Of a DNA stretch of 64,000 bases, positions 17,779 through 28,184 are shown one piece after another. Below the pieces are notes generated by a model that did not search any database, had not been told where the DNA came from, and was given only the letters and a program-made list of their open reading frames with translations. Source of the DNA: Mycobacterium ostraviense (GTDB lineage: Bacteria > Actinomycetota > Actinomycetes > Mycobacteriales > Mycobacteriaceae); NCBI RefSeq assembly GCF_002705925.1, contig NZ_NKRE01000001.1, positions 3,865,625 through 3,929,624 on the forward strand, given 5' to 3'. A program made the position numbers and the translations under genes. The first letter of the stretch is position 1; each line of letters opens with the position of its first letter.

Positions 17779-18876
17779 TCAGAAGGTGGTGGGCGCGAGC
17801 GCGTCACGGCCGTATTTCGTGCCGATCAGAGCCCACGGGTCGGCGTACTGACCTCGGTGCTCAAGCCGTCGTTGCACGTCCAGAAGCGCGCGTATCGCCG
17901 GACGGATCACGGGGCCAAGCGCTTTCAACACGGTGCGGCGTCGTCCCATCGAGGCGGCAATCCATGCCAGTGTGTCGGCCCAGTCGTGTTCCTGATAGCC
18001 GAGCAGGGCCTGGGATTCGCTGGTGTCGAACCACCCGGTGAAACACCACCCGCGGTCGTCGTCGGGATTGCCGGGCAAGCCGGCCGACGGTCCGAGTCGC
18101 CCGATGCCGACCGCCGCCATGACGTCGTCCTGCAGGTCGCTCATCAGGTGTACATAGGTGTCGTTGCCGGCAATCACCAGCACTTTGCCGTCGAGGGCTT
18201 CGCGGTGGTCCACGGCGTTGGCGAAGGCCAGCGCGGCATCACGGCCATCCACGGCGTGCATGCGGTTGTCCGTCGGGGTGGCTCGTACCAGCAACAGATA
18301 GTCGGCGTCGAGGTTGGCCGAGCCGTCCGGCGAGATGACTCCGCCCAGCCGCAGTAGGGCGTAGGGCAGGCCGCTTTGTCTGACGGCGGCCTCGGCGAGG
18401 ACCTTGTCCTGGCCGTACTGGTCGATCGGATTCACCGGGGTGGCGGCGGTGATGCGCTCGGGTTGCCGGTGCGGGTTGCGGGATCCGTAGACGGCCGCGC
18501 TGGAGGCGAACACGAACAGCGGACGTTCGCTGCAAGACTGCGCTGCTCTCACCAGGTTTCGGGTGCCCTCGACATTCACCTTGCGGGCCAGCCGGGGATC
18601 GCGGTAGGAGGGCGGGGACAGGATTGCCGCCAGATGCACGATCGCGGTTGGCCGGTGGCGGGCCACCGCGGCGGCGACCGCGCCGGCGTCGGTGAGGTCG
18701 GTGAATTCCGGTACTAGCGTTGGGAATTCGCCGGCCAGTGCCGCCGCGGCAGCCGCCGCACGGTCGCTGCGTACATCCACGGCAACCACGGTGCGGCCGC
18801 GGCGCAGCAGGATTTCGGTGCAGCGCTTGCCGATCTGGCCGAACGCGCCGGTGACCAGAACGGTCTGGGGGCTCAC
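17779..18876 (-). CDS. NAD-dependent epimerase/dehydratase family protein
   Basis: 365 residues if started at GTG 18876, which overlaps the SnoaL-like gene stop (GTGA). The N-terminus VSPQTVLVTGAFGQIG carries the Rossmann motif. FASSAAVYGS supplies the Ser and QYGQDK the complete YxxxK. A longer in-frame reading begins inside the SnoaL-like gene and lacks sense. The second half has a substrate-binding region ending near a basic C-terminus. Together with 16770 and 18873 it forms a three-gene unit for redox steps on a lipid or ring substrate (inferred). Confidence 0.85.
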   Translation of the reverse strand: MSPQTVLVTGAFGQIGKRCTEILLRRGRTVVAVDVRSDRAAAAAAALAGEFPTLVPEFTDLTDAGAVAAAVARHRPTAIVHLAAILSPPSYRDPRLARKVNVEGTRNLVRAAQSCSERPLFVFASSAAVYGSRNPHRQPERITAATPVNPIDQYGQDKVLAEAAVRQSGLPYALLRLGGVISPDGSANLDADYLLLVRATPTDNRMHAVDGRDAALAFANAVDHREALDGKVLVIAGNDTYVHLMSDLQDDVMAAVGIGRLGPSAGLPGNPDDDRGWCFTGWFDTSESQALLGYQEHDWADTLAWIAASMGRRRTVLKALGPVIRPAIRALLDVQRRLEHRGQYADPWALIGTKYGRDALAPTTF

Positions 18877-19373
18877 CGGCCGAGCCGCCGCGTCAGCGAA
18901 GCCGCGGCGTCCCGCAGCCGAGGCGAAATACGCACGGAGAAAAGGGGATTGAAGACATCCTCGCGCAGCCGGGTCAGCGTCGATGACTTGATCAGCCAAC
19001 TGCCGTCGAGCTTCTCATAGGTTTCGTGGTAGTGACCGCGCCCGTTGAGATTGACACCCGGGCCCAACCGCACCACGTCCTCGAGCGCCCAGATCCCGGT
19101 CGCGGTCGTCGGCGACGTCAGCGTGATTTCGGGGGCGTGCACCTGATGCACCGTGGGTTGCGACGGCTTGCCCAGGGCGCGGCGCACGTAGGACACGAAC
19201 TCGTCGGCGCCGCGGATCACCGTTCCGCCCGACTGCGAGGTGTCGCTGACGAAATCGTCGGTGAACAACTGCCGCCAGTCATCCCAGCGCTTGGTGTCCA
19301 GGTATCGGCAGTATCGGGCCTTGAGCTGTTTGATCGCCTCGATCTCCCACAGTGTCGTTGCGGTGGCGGACAT
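18873..19373 (-). CDS. SnoaL-like/NTF2-fold protein
   Basis: 166-residue cone-shaped NTF2-like protein with the common opening EIEAIKQLKARYCRYLD and the RWDDWRQLFTDDF segment. Such proteins act as small hydratases, isomerases, cyclases or hydroxylating subunits such as scytalone dehydratase or SnoaL. HQVHAPEI and GRGHYHETYEK supply His residues that could line a pocket. It is first in its operon and reads away from the acyl-CoA dehydrogenase pair. The 99-bp divergent gap contains a perfect palindrome. Confidence 0.85.
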   Translation of the reverse strand: MSATATTLWEIEAIKQLKARYCRYLDTKRWDDWRQLFTDDFVSDTSQSGGTVIRGADEFVSYVRRALGKPSQPTVHQVHAPEITLTSPTTATGIWALEDVVRLGPGVNLNGRGHYHETYEKLDGSWLIKSSTLTRLREDVFNPLFSVRISPRLRDAAASLTRRLGR

Positions 19374-19426
19374 CGCAGCTCCTCATGCACCTCATAGCCC
19401 GTTTGCGAGATTACTGCTTCCATATC

Positions 19427-19441
19427 AGAGAATGCTATTCT
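19427..19441. promoter_or_regulatory. Perfect palindrome GAGAAT-GCT-ATTCTC
   Basis: Two 6-bp inverted arms around GCT in the divergent promoter between the SnoaL-like operon and the acyl-CoA dehydrogenase pair. The same palindrome, with ACT in the centre, occurs at 49567-49581, and degraded versions occur at 49036 and 52314. It is a likely binding site for a dimeric (TetR-type) regulator controlling both directions. Confidence 0.65.
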
Positions 19442-19472
19442 CGCATAACAGCGACGACAGGAGGCGGCTCGG

Positions 19473-20471
19473 ATGCTGTTGGAGTTCGATGCTGATCAGC
19501 GCCTGTGGCAGGACACCGTCCGCGATGTCGTCGCCAAGCAGTGCCCGGCGTCGCTGGTGCGTGCCGTGGCCGAGGACGGCGTCGACACGAGCCCGCTATG
19601 GAAGGTGTATGTCGACCTCGGCTGGACGGAGCTCAACGACCCGGCGGCAGCGGTGGAGCTGGCGATCGTGTTGGAGGAGCTGGGGCATGCCACCGATCCC
19701 ACCCCCTTCCTGGCGACGATGAGTCAGTTCGCGCCGCTGGCCATGGACCACTTCGACCCGCACCAGTCGGGCACCGCCGTGTACAGCGGGGTGACCGCGC
19801 GCCGGGACGCCGATGGATGGGTGCTCGACGGTACCGCACGCCACGTTCTCGACGGCGATCGCGCCGACCGATTGGCGGTGGTCACTGACGCCGGGGTGTT
19901 CGTCGTGGACGCCCATCAGGTCTCGGCCCGTCGCGAATCCGTGTTCGACCCGGTGCTGCACGTCGCCGACCTGACCTTCGATCGGATTCGGGTACCCGAC
20001 GCTGTCCGGGTAACCGTCGATCGGGAACGCGCACGCCACGTTGCGCTGACCGGCATGGCGATCACGATGGTCGGCGCCTGCCAGCGCATCCTGGATCTGG
20101 TGCTCGAGCATGTGCGCAGCCGTCACCAATTCGGGGTACCGATCGGGTCGTTCCAGGCGGTGCAGCACAAGGCCGCCGACATGCACGTCGCGGTGCAACG
20201 GGCCCGGGCGCTGGCCTACTTCGCGGCGCTGACCATTGCCGCCGACAACCCGCGGCGGCGGCTGGCCGCCGCCATGGCCAAGGCCAGCGCGGGGGAGTGC
20301 CAGTCGCTGGTGTTCCGGCACGGCTTACAGCTGCACGGCGCAATGGGATTCACCTGGGAGAACGATCTGCAATTCGCGCTCAAGCGGGCCAAGGCCGGTG
20401 AGCTGATGCTCGGCGGCGCCGCCGAGCATCGGGCCCAGATCGCGCAGGAGTACCGTGCAGCTGACTTTTGA
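19473..20471 (+). CDS. Acyl-CoA dehydrogenase (short subunit)
   Basis: 332-residue FadE-type flavoprotein, shorter than the usual 380-400. It has the C-terminal ACAD segment GAMGFTWENDLQFALKRAK and the SRHQFGVPIGSFQAVQH helix, but a reduced middle domain. It overlaps the next acyl-CoA dehydrogenase by 17 bp. In mycobacteria, paired FadE genes such as FadE26-FadE27 encode alpha2beta2 enzymes with split active sites acting on sterol side-chain CoA thioesters. This pair fits that plan. ATG 19473 follows AGGAGGCGG. Confidence 0.9.
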   Translation: MLLEFDADQRLWQDTVRDVVAKQCPASLVRAVAEDGVDTSPLWKVYVDLGWTELNDPAAAVELAIVLEELGHATDPTPFLATMSQFAPLAMDHFDPHQSGTAVYSGVTARRDADGWVLDGTARHVLDGDRADRLAVVTDAGVFVVDAHQVSARRESVFDPVLHVADLTFDRIRVPDAVRVTVDRERARHVALTGMAITMVGACQRILDLVLEHVRSRHQFGVPIGSFQAVQHKAADMHVAVQRARALAYFAALTIAADNPRRRLAAAMAKASAGECQSLVFRHGLQLHGAMGFTWENDLQFALKRAKAGELMLGGAAEHRAQIAQEYRAADF

Positions 20472-21630
20472 CCCCGACGTCGAGGCGTTCCGGGCGGAGT
20501 TCGCGGCCTTCCTCGACGAAAACCTGCCTCCGGCAAGCGAAACCCTCGAGCGACCGCGGTCGGTCTCGCACCTGCCGGCCTGGGCACGCCGCTGGCAGCG
20601 GTTGCTGTTCGACAACGGCTGGCTGCTGCCCGGCCAGCCGCCGGAGTTCGGCGGGCGCAACGCGACGGTGGTTCAGCAGTTCGTCCACCTCGAGGAACTA
20701 TGCCGCCGGCGGATCTATCACAGTTTCAACCCCCAAGGCGTGAATATCGTTGCCGCGTCGCTGTTGTCGTTCGGCACCGACGAGCAGAAACACCGCTGGG
20801 CGGTGCCGATCCTGCGCGCCGAGATCACCGCGTCGCTGGGGATGAGCGAGCCCAGCGCCGGGTCCGACCTGGCGTCGCTGCGCACCCGGGCGGTGCTAGA
20901 CGGCGACCACTTCGTGGTCAACGGGCAGAAGGTGTGGACCTCCGGGGCACACGACGCCGACGTGCTGCTGACGTTCGTGCGCACCGACCCAGATGCGCCA
21001 AAACACAAGGGCATCAGCGCATTACTCATCCCGACCGACACCGCGGGTGTGGTGCGCCGGCCGTTCCCGTCCATCTGCTCGGCCGACGACCTGGACTTCA
21101 ACGAGGTGTTCTTCACCGATGTGCTGGTGCCGGCGGAAAACCTGGTGGGTCCGCTCAACCAGGGCTGGCGGGTGGCCAATGGTTCCCTCGGGCACGAGCG
21201 CACCATGATGTGGCTGGGTTTCGCCGATCGGCTGGACAATCTGCTGGCCGACTTTCATCCCAGCACGGAACTCGAACGCGACCGGTACGCCACCATGGTG
21301 ATGGACAAACAGGCGCTGCGCCTGTTGGGTTCGGTGGCGCTGGCCCGCGCCGCCCGCGGCGAGGACGACACCGCCGCCATCTCGGTGCTCAAGCTGCTGG
21401 GTTCGGAGGCAGAACTGCAAGCGTGCGAGCATGCGCTGTCAGCCGCCGGCTCCGACGGACTGGTACACCCCGCGCTGACCGGACCGTATGCGCCGATGAA
21501 CCTTGACCACTATTTCGCCAGCTGGTTCGAGCGTTACGCCCGCAGCTTTTCCGGCACCATCGCCGGAGGCACGTCGGAAATCCAGCGCAACATCATCGCC
21601 CGGCGAGTGCTGGGCTTACCCCGAGGCTGA
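20455..21630 (+). CDS. Acyl-CoA dehydrogenase (partner subunit)
   Basis: 391-residue FadE protein starting at GTG 20455. The FAD/substrate motifs are SLGMSEPSAGSDLAS and VNGQKVWTSGAHDAD, and the C-terminus is GTIAGGTSEIQRNIIARRVLG. In MCAD-like enzymes the catalytic Glu is in YEGTSQIQ; the aligned residue here is Gly, so the base must come from elsewhere or from the partner. The 17-bp overlap with the preceding gene indicates equimolar synthesis, as expected for a heterotetramer. It is likely to catalyse alpha-beta dehydrogenation of a bulky acyl-CoA (inferred). Confidence 0.92.
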   Translation: MQLTFDPDVEAFRAEFAAFLDENLPPASETLERPRSVSHLPAWARRWQRLLFDNGWLLPGQPPEFGGRNATVVQQFVHLEELCRRRIYHSFNPQGVNIVAASLLSFGTDEQKHRWAVPILRAEITASLGMSEPSAGSDLASLRTRAVLDGDHFVVNGQKVWTSGAHDADVLLTFVRTDPDAPKHKGISALLIPTDTAGVVRRPFPSICSADDLDFNEVFFTDVLVPAENLVGPLNQGWRVANGSLGHERTMMWLGFADRLDNLLADFHPSTELERDRYATMVMDKQALRLLGSVALARAARGEDDTAAISVLKLLGSEAELQACEHALSAAGSDGLVHPALTGPYAPMNLDHYFASWFERYARSFSGTIAGGTSEIQRNIIARRVLGLPRG

Positions 21631-21719
21631 GTTCTCTTGGCGAGCAGACACACAATCGCATGAGTTCTGGCGCTGCGATGCGATTCTGCGACTGCTCGCC
21701 GGGTCGCCGCGGCAGTGGC

Positions 21720-23066
21720 TCACCGAATGTCCGCAGCCTCTTTACGTTCGGTGACCGGTCTGGCGAGTTCCTGCTCCACGCAGATGCGTTGCAGCTTGTC
21801 GAGAGTTTCCTCAAGGCCCGCACCTACCTTGGGTCCGGGCGTGAAACTGGCCGGTAGCTTGCGCATCCCCTGGATGACCCCGATGGTCTCGTAGTAGACG
21901 GTGCCCGCGGGGTCGCAACGGTAGTCCGGCATCCGGTCGAGGACCGCGGTCAGCATGGATTTGAACACGGTGCGCGCCACGTTGGATCCGATGCAACGGT
22001 GCACACCGATGCCGAAGCTGAAGTGCCGGTTCCCTTTACGATCAAGGATGACCTTGTCCGGGTCGGGGAACACCGCGGGGTCGCGGTTGGCCATCGCCCA
22101 CGAAATCCACAGCCGCTCACCCTCTTTGAAATGCAGCCCGTCCAGCTCCACGTCGTCGGCGAATGTCCGGCCGTCGCCGGGCGCAGGGGTGAAGTAGCGC
22201 AGAAATTCCTCGGTCGCGGAGTCGAGCAGGGTTTCGCGTCCCCTGCTGAGCAGCTCACGCTGTTCAGGGCTTTCCGAAAGCCATTCCAGCGCATGGGCGG
22301 TCAGCGCCGTCGTGGTGTCGAAGCCGCCGCCGATCAGCAATCCGAGATTGCCCAGGATTTCCAGATCGGGAGCGGGCTTGCCGTCGATCCGCATCGAGAG
22401 CAGGGCGTTGACCACGCCCGGCCGGGGATTGTTGCGGATCTCGACCATGTTGTTGACCAGGTCGAGCCCCATCTGCCGGTGCATCTCGGTAACCCGCTGG
22501 ATGTCCGGCGAGTGCTCCGGGGTATATACCGCGGCGTGGGTCGGCTCGCTGTACATCTTCCAGTTCTGCAGCGGAATACCCATGAGCGCCAAGGTCAGAA
22601 CGGCGGGCACGACGTTGGCCAGATCGTCGACGAAGTCGATGCTGCCGTGCTCGATCCTCTCGTCGAGGCAGGCGCGGGTCACGTCGTCGACGAACGGCGC
22701 CCAGCGCTTGACGGCGGCCGGCGACAAATACGGGTTGAGCACGTTGCGGTAACTGCGGTGCTCGGGGTCGTCCATCTCCAGGATGCCGCCGCGCACGCCG
22801 TTGATCCGGCTGGCCGTCGGAATCGAAATGCCCTTGTAGTCACGGCGTTCGTGGTTGACATCGTGATCGTTGGAGACCGCGGGGCAGCGGGCGAGCTCGA
22901 ACACTTCGTGGCTGCCGGCGGCGACCCAGTGCCCGCCGTAGGTGTCGCTCCACGCCATCGGGCACGTGGCGTGCATCTCCTCGGTGATCGCCTTGAACCG
23001 CGACCGGTACTCCGCGGAGTGCCGGTCGAAGTGGTACCGATGCTTGCTGCGGTCACTGACGCTCAA
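21720..23066 (-). CDS. Cytochrome P450 with C-terminal extension
   Basis: 448-residue P450. The haem loop FGIGVHRCIG is at 351-360 with Cys358. The I-helix GGGFDTT has the classical Asp-Thr pair, and ExxR is EFLRYF. About 35-40 residues follow the last core strand, an acidic/basic tail (LEETLDKLQRIC onward). I chose TTG 23066 because GGGAGA lies about 8 bases ahead of it and it clears the ferredoxin stop at 23090. ATG/GTG alternatives lie inside that gene. It is in one unit with the ferredoxin and SDR upstream. It is distinct from the other three P450s. Confidence 0.92.
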   Translation of the reverse strand: MSVSDRSKHRYHFDRHSAEYRSRFKAITEEMHATCPMAWSDTYGGHWVAAGSHEVFELARCPAVSNDHDVNHERRDYKGISIPTASRINGVRGGILEMDDPEHRSYRNVLNPYLSPAAVKRWAPFVDDVTRACLDERIEHGSIDFVDDLANVVPAVLTLALMGIPLQNWKMYSEPTHAAVYTPEHSPDIQRVTEMHRQMGLDLVNNMVEIRNNPRPGVVNALLSMRIDGKPAPDLEILGNLGLLIGGGFDTTTALTAHALEWLSESPEQRELLSRGRETLLDSATEEFLRYFTPAPGDGRTFADDVELDGLHFKEGERLWISWAMANRDPAVFPDPDKVILDRKGNRHFSFGIGVHRCIGSNVARTVFKSMLTAVLDRMPDYRCDPAGTVYYETIGVIQGMRKLPASFTPGPKVGAGLEETLDKLQRICVEQELARPVTERKEAADIR

Positions 23067-23089
23067 CCCGCTGTCTCCCTTGACCCGTC

Positions 23090-23287
23090 TTACCCGTCGG
23101 TGATGACGATGGCCTGCTCCGGGCATGATTGCGCGGCTTCACGCACCCGGTCCTGCTGGTCGGCCGGTACCACTTCGCTGACCGCCGACGAGGTGCCGTC
23201 GATGTCGCTGAGCCGGAAGGAGTCCGGGGCGATCATGGCGCACAAGGTATGGCCCTGGCAGCGATCGGGATCGACCCAGACCTTCAC
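23090..23287 (-). CDS. P450-associated [3Fe-4S] ferredoxin
   Basis: 65-residue ferredoxin with C10-QGHTL-C16, APDSF, and a later CP in SCPEQAI. His is at the variable cluster position. It lies immediately upstream of the P450 at 21720 (gap about 23 bp) and downstream of an SDR, a common mycobacterial P450-ferredoxin arrangement, so it probably reduces that P450. Confidence 0.93.
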   Translation of the reverse strand: MKVWVDPDRCQGHTLCAMIAPDSFRLSDIDGTSSAVSEVVPADQQDRVREAAQSCPEQAIVITDG

Positions 23288-23305
23288 GACGTCCTCCTTC
23301 CCGGT

Positions 23306-24007
23306 TCAGGTGTTGCGGCCGCCGTTGACACCCAGAATCTGGCCCGTGATGTAGCCGGCTTCCTCGGACACCAGAAAGGCGCAGGCCGCCGCGATGTCTT
23401 CGGGCCTACCCATCCGGCGCACCGGCGTGCGCGCGATGTTCTCTTCGATGTCGCCGAGGAACCCTTGCTCGGCGGCCTTGCGCAGCATCGGGGTGTCGAC
23501 GAATCCCGGTGGCACGGCGTTGACGGTGATGCCGCTGGGCCCGTACTCGAGTGCCAGGGACTTGGTGAGCCCGTTGACCGCGGATTTGGCCGCCACGTAG
23601 TGCGCCATATAGGGGGTGCCGGAATGTGTGCTCGACGACGAGATGTTGACGATCCGTCCCCACCCGGCCTCGACCATGTCGGGCAGCACCGCCTGAATGG
23701 TGTGAAACACGCCGTTGAGGTTGACGTCGATCACCCGCTGCCAGTCCTCGAAGGTGATGTTGGTGAACCGCTTGAAGCCGTCCAGGCCCGCGGCGTTGAC
23801 CAGGATGGTGACCGGCCCGAGTCGGTCACGGATCGCCGAGAGTGCGGCATCGACCTGCGGGCGGTCCGTCACGTCGGCGGTGTAGGCAAGCTCGGCATCG
23901 CTGGGCCTGAGGTCGATGGTGGCTACATCGATGCCGTCGGATCGCAGCCGACGGGCGACCGCCAGCCCGATGCCGGAGGCGCCGCCGGTGACGACGGCGG
24001 TCTTCAT
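23306..24007 (-). CDS. Short-chain dehydrogenase/reductase
   Basis: 233-residue classical SDR. TGGASGIG at 7-14 binds the cofactor; Asp32 at the end of beta-2 (TIDLR) favours NAD over NADP. NAAG is at 71-74. The catalytic set is Ser near 124-126, Tyr137 and Lys141 (YVAAK), and the C-terminus is GQILGVNGG. It is first in the SDR-ferredoxin-P450 unit, so alcohol oxidation after P450 hydroxylation is a sensible role (inferred). It is divergent from the aldehyde dehydrogenase at 24270. Confidence 0.93.
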   Translation of the reverse strand: MKTAVVTGGASGIGLAVARRLRSDGIDVATIDLRPSDAELAYTADVTDRPQVDAALSAIRDRLGPVTILVNAAGLDGFKRFTNITFEDWQRVIDVNLNGVFHTIQAVLPDMVEAGWGRIVNISSSSTHSGTPYMAHYVAAKSAVNGLTKSLALEYGPSGITVNAVPPGFVDTPMLRKAAEQGFLGDIEENIARTPVRRMGRPEDIAAACAFLVSEEAGYITGQILGVNGGRNT

Positions 24008-24201
24008 GCCCGCAACCTCTCAATCATAAAGAATCTACCTTACAATTATGAGAACCCTACTCTCGCTGTCGAGCGGCCCGCAAGCCGACGCCGAAACCGC
24101 GTCCTGCCTGCGCCGAATGCTGCAATCGGGATAGCGCTGAGCAATTGTTTAGCACCCCGGCAAGTCGGTCCGATGTCGGGGCATCCTTGAACTCTCATGC
24201 G

Positions 24202-24218
24202 GCGAATGTAAGATTCGC
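24202..24218. promoter_or_regulatory. Palindrome GCGAAT-N5-ATTCGC
   Basis: Perfect 6-bp arms in the 262-bp divergent gap between the SDR (minus) and the aldehyde dehydrogenase (plus), about 50 bp before the latter's start. The arms resemble the GAGAAT/ATTCTC palindromes elsewhere in the window but with G for A and a longer centre. I see no gene in 24008-24269. Confidence 0.45.
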
Positions 24219-24269
24219 AAAGGATGAGAATGAAATTACCGTGACCGTCAGCATACCGAGGGGGCCGCA

Positions 24270-25807
<1,538 letters not shown>

Positions 25808-25811
<4 letters not shown>

Positions 25812-27013
25812 ACCCCCTCGAAGGCATCCGCGTCCTGGAAGTCGCCATGTACGGGTTCGTCCCGTCGGCCGGCGCGGTGCTCGCCGAATGGGGAGCCGAC
25901 GTAGTCAAAGTGGAGCACGCGGTGACCGGCGACCCGCAGCGCGGCCTGCGGCAGACCGGCATGCTGCGGGTGGAGGGCGACCCCAACCCCAACATCGAGC
26001 ACGCCAACCGTGGCAAACGCAGCATCGGCCTGGACATGTCGGTGCCCGAGGGCAAAGAAGTGCTCTACGAATTGGCCCGCCGCTCCGACGTATTCCTGAC
26101 CAGCTTCCTGCCCGACGCACGACAGAAGTTCGGCATCGACGTCGACGACATCCGGGCGGTGAACCCGTCGATCATCTACGCCCGCGGCAGCGCGCTCGGC
26201 CCGCGCGGCGACGAAGCGACCAAAGGCGGCTACGACATGACCGCATTCTGGTGCCGGGCCGGAACCGCCGCCACCATCACTCCGATGGGCTACGCGGGCA
26301 TGATCAACCCGCCCGGGCCGGCCTATGGCGACACCATCTCGGGCACCAACCTCGCCGGTGGCATCGCGGCCGCGTTGCTCAAACGGGAGCGCACCGGGGA
26401 ACCGTCCGTCGTGGACGTGTCGTTGCTGGGCAGCGGATTCTGGTCGCTGGGCCACACCGTGGCGCTGACAAGGCATTTGGGTCAGCCAATGCAGGCGCCG
26501 CCACCCGGTGTGCACGGCGCGCCCAACAACCCTTTGGTGGGGCTGTATACGACATCCGATGGCCGTTACATCTCGTTGGTGATGATGCAGCCCACCAAGT
26601 TCTGGGCCGACGTGTGCCGGCACATCGACCGGCCCGAATTGGCCGACGATCCGCGCTTCGCGACCGTCGAGAGCATCGCCGCCAATACCGCAGATGCCGT
26701 CGAGATCTTGACCAAAGTGATCGCAACACGCACGCTTGCCGAGTGGAGCGAACGCTTTGCGACGCTCGCGGGACCATGGGCGCCGGTGCAGGACACCCTG
26801 CAAGCGGCCGACGACGCGCAAATCCGGGCGAACGAATATCTGGTGCGGGCGGGCCAACTTGAGCTGGTCGCCAACCCGGTGCAGTTCGATGTCACTGCGC
26901 CCCATACCGGGCCGGCGCCCGGATTCGCCGAGCAGACCGACGAGATCTTGTTGGAACTCGGTCTGGACTGGGATCGCATCATCGAACTCAAAACGGCCGG
27001 CGCCGTCACCTGA
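25808..27013 (+). CDS. Class III CoA-transferase (CaiB/BaiF family)
   Basis: 401 residues. The family start GIRVLEVAMYGFVPSAGAVLAEWGADVVKVE is visible and Asp143 in GGYDMTA is the likely acyl-anhydride nucleophile. These enzymes move CoA between carboxylic acids or racemise alpha-methylacyl-CoA. Following an aldehyde dehydrogenase by ATGA overlap, it probably activates the acid made by that enzyme (inferred). The mce operon starts 337 bp further on. Confidence 0.9.
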
Positions 27014-27350
27014 GACCCACATGAGACCCGATCCCGTGATGCGCAATGCCCCCGTTGTCGAAACCCTCGCAGCCGGTCTGCTTCGCCGGATAACGGTTAC
27101 GGGTTTCCGGTTACACCCGGGCGCAGCATGAGCCATAATCGCCAAGGCTGCAAGACGTGGGGGCCGGCATTGCTTGCAAGTGCCAGCTCACGCGACGGAA
27201 CGGAGGATTGGCGTGGGGGCGGTAGCCGCTCTGCACGACGAACCTTTGCCCTCTGGGGGCAACCGATGATCGTCGCTGCCCGAGTCGGCTTGGCGCGCAG
27301 CATAATCGGCCACATGACTGGCCGGATAGCGCCGGAAGGGTGTTGGGCCG
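27014..27350 (+). promoter_or_regulatory. Intergenic leader of the mce operon
   Basis: 337 bp between the CoA-transferase stop and yrbEA. It contains a tandem GGTTAC pair (27095-27100 and 27109-27114, 14 bp apart), which recalls the GTAACG cluster at 4473-4484. An open frame at 27128-27361 overlaps the yrbEA start and lacks protein-like composition. I take the stretch to be promoter and leader. Confidence 0.35.
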
Positions 27351-28157
27351 ATGGCGAGTAGGGGGGCGGATCGCTGGTCGCCGGGCATCACGTTTGGGCG
27401 CGGGTCTAAACCCATGCAGGCGGTCGGGGGGCTGTTCGCGATGTCGGCGGATGCCATCAAGTTCGTGTTCCGGCGGCCCTTCCAGTGGCGGGAGTTCCTG
27501 GAGCAGTCGTGGTTCGTCGCGCGCGTCTCGATGGCGCCGACGCTGCTGGTGGCCATCCCGTTCACCGTCCTGGTCAGCTTCACCCTCAACATTCTGCTGC
27601 GGGAACTGGGCGCGGCCGATTTGTCCGGTGCCGGGGCCGCTTTCGGTGCGGTCACCCAAGTCGGTCCGCTGGTGACCGTGTTGATCGTCGCCGGCGCCGG
27701 CGCGACGGCGATGTGCGCCGACCTCGGTTCGCGAACGATCCGTGAGGAGATCGACGCGATGGAGGTACTGGGTATCAACCCGGTGCAGCGCTTGGTGACC
27801 CCACGCATGCTTGCCTCGGGGTTGGTGGCTTTGTTGTTGAACAGTCTCGTCGTCATCATCGGCATCCTGGGCGGCTACGTCTTTTCGGTGTTCGTCCAAG
27901 ACGTCAACCCCGGCGCGTTCGCCGCCGGCATCACCTTGTTGACCGGGGTGCCCGAGGTGATCATTTCCTGTGTCAAGGCAGCACTTTTCGGCCTGATTGC
28001 CGGTCTGGTCGCGTGCTACCGGGGGCTGACGGTATCCGGCGGGGGCGCCAAGGCCGTCGGAAACGCCGTCAACGAGACCGTGGTGTACGCATTCATGTCG
28101 TTGTTCGTCGTGAACGTGGTTGTCACCGCTATCGGCATCCGCATGTCAACCAAATAA
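27351..28157 (+). CDS. YrbE-type Mce permease subunit A
   Basis: 268-residue MlaE/YrbE permease, the first of two integral-membrane subunits of a Mce lipid importer. It has about five hydrophobic segments and the conserved motifs FRRPFQWREFLEQSW, GAGATAMCADLGSRTIREEIDAMEVLGI and NAVNETVVYAF. In Mce systems YrbE pairs form the permease, driven by an ATPase (MceG) that is usually encoded elsewhere, as here. Start ATG 27351 follows GGAAGGG. It is very like YrbE4A in core motifs, but assigning an mce number would need a tree. Confidence 0.93.
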   Translation: MASRGADRWSPGITFGRGSKPMQAVGGLFAMSADAIKFVFRRPFQWREFLEQSWFVARVSMAPTLLVAIPFTVLVSFTLNILLRELGAADLSGAGAAFGAVTQVGPLVTVLIVAGAGATAMCADLGSRTIREEIDAMEVLGINPVQRLVTPRMLASGLVALLLNSLVVIIGILGGYVFSVFVQDVNPGAFAAGITLLTGVPEVIISCVKAALFGLIAGLVACYRGLTVSGGGAKAVGNAVNETVVYAFMSLFVVNVVVTAIGIRMSTK

Positions 28158-28184
28158 CGCACGGGGGAGGCCTAGGGACACGCT

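Noticed and set aside
27111..27899. Minus-strand open frame of 262 codons across the mce leader and yrbEA
   Set aside because: Antisense to a clear permease gene with composition typical of a shadow frame.
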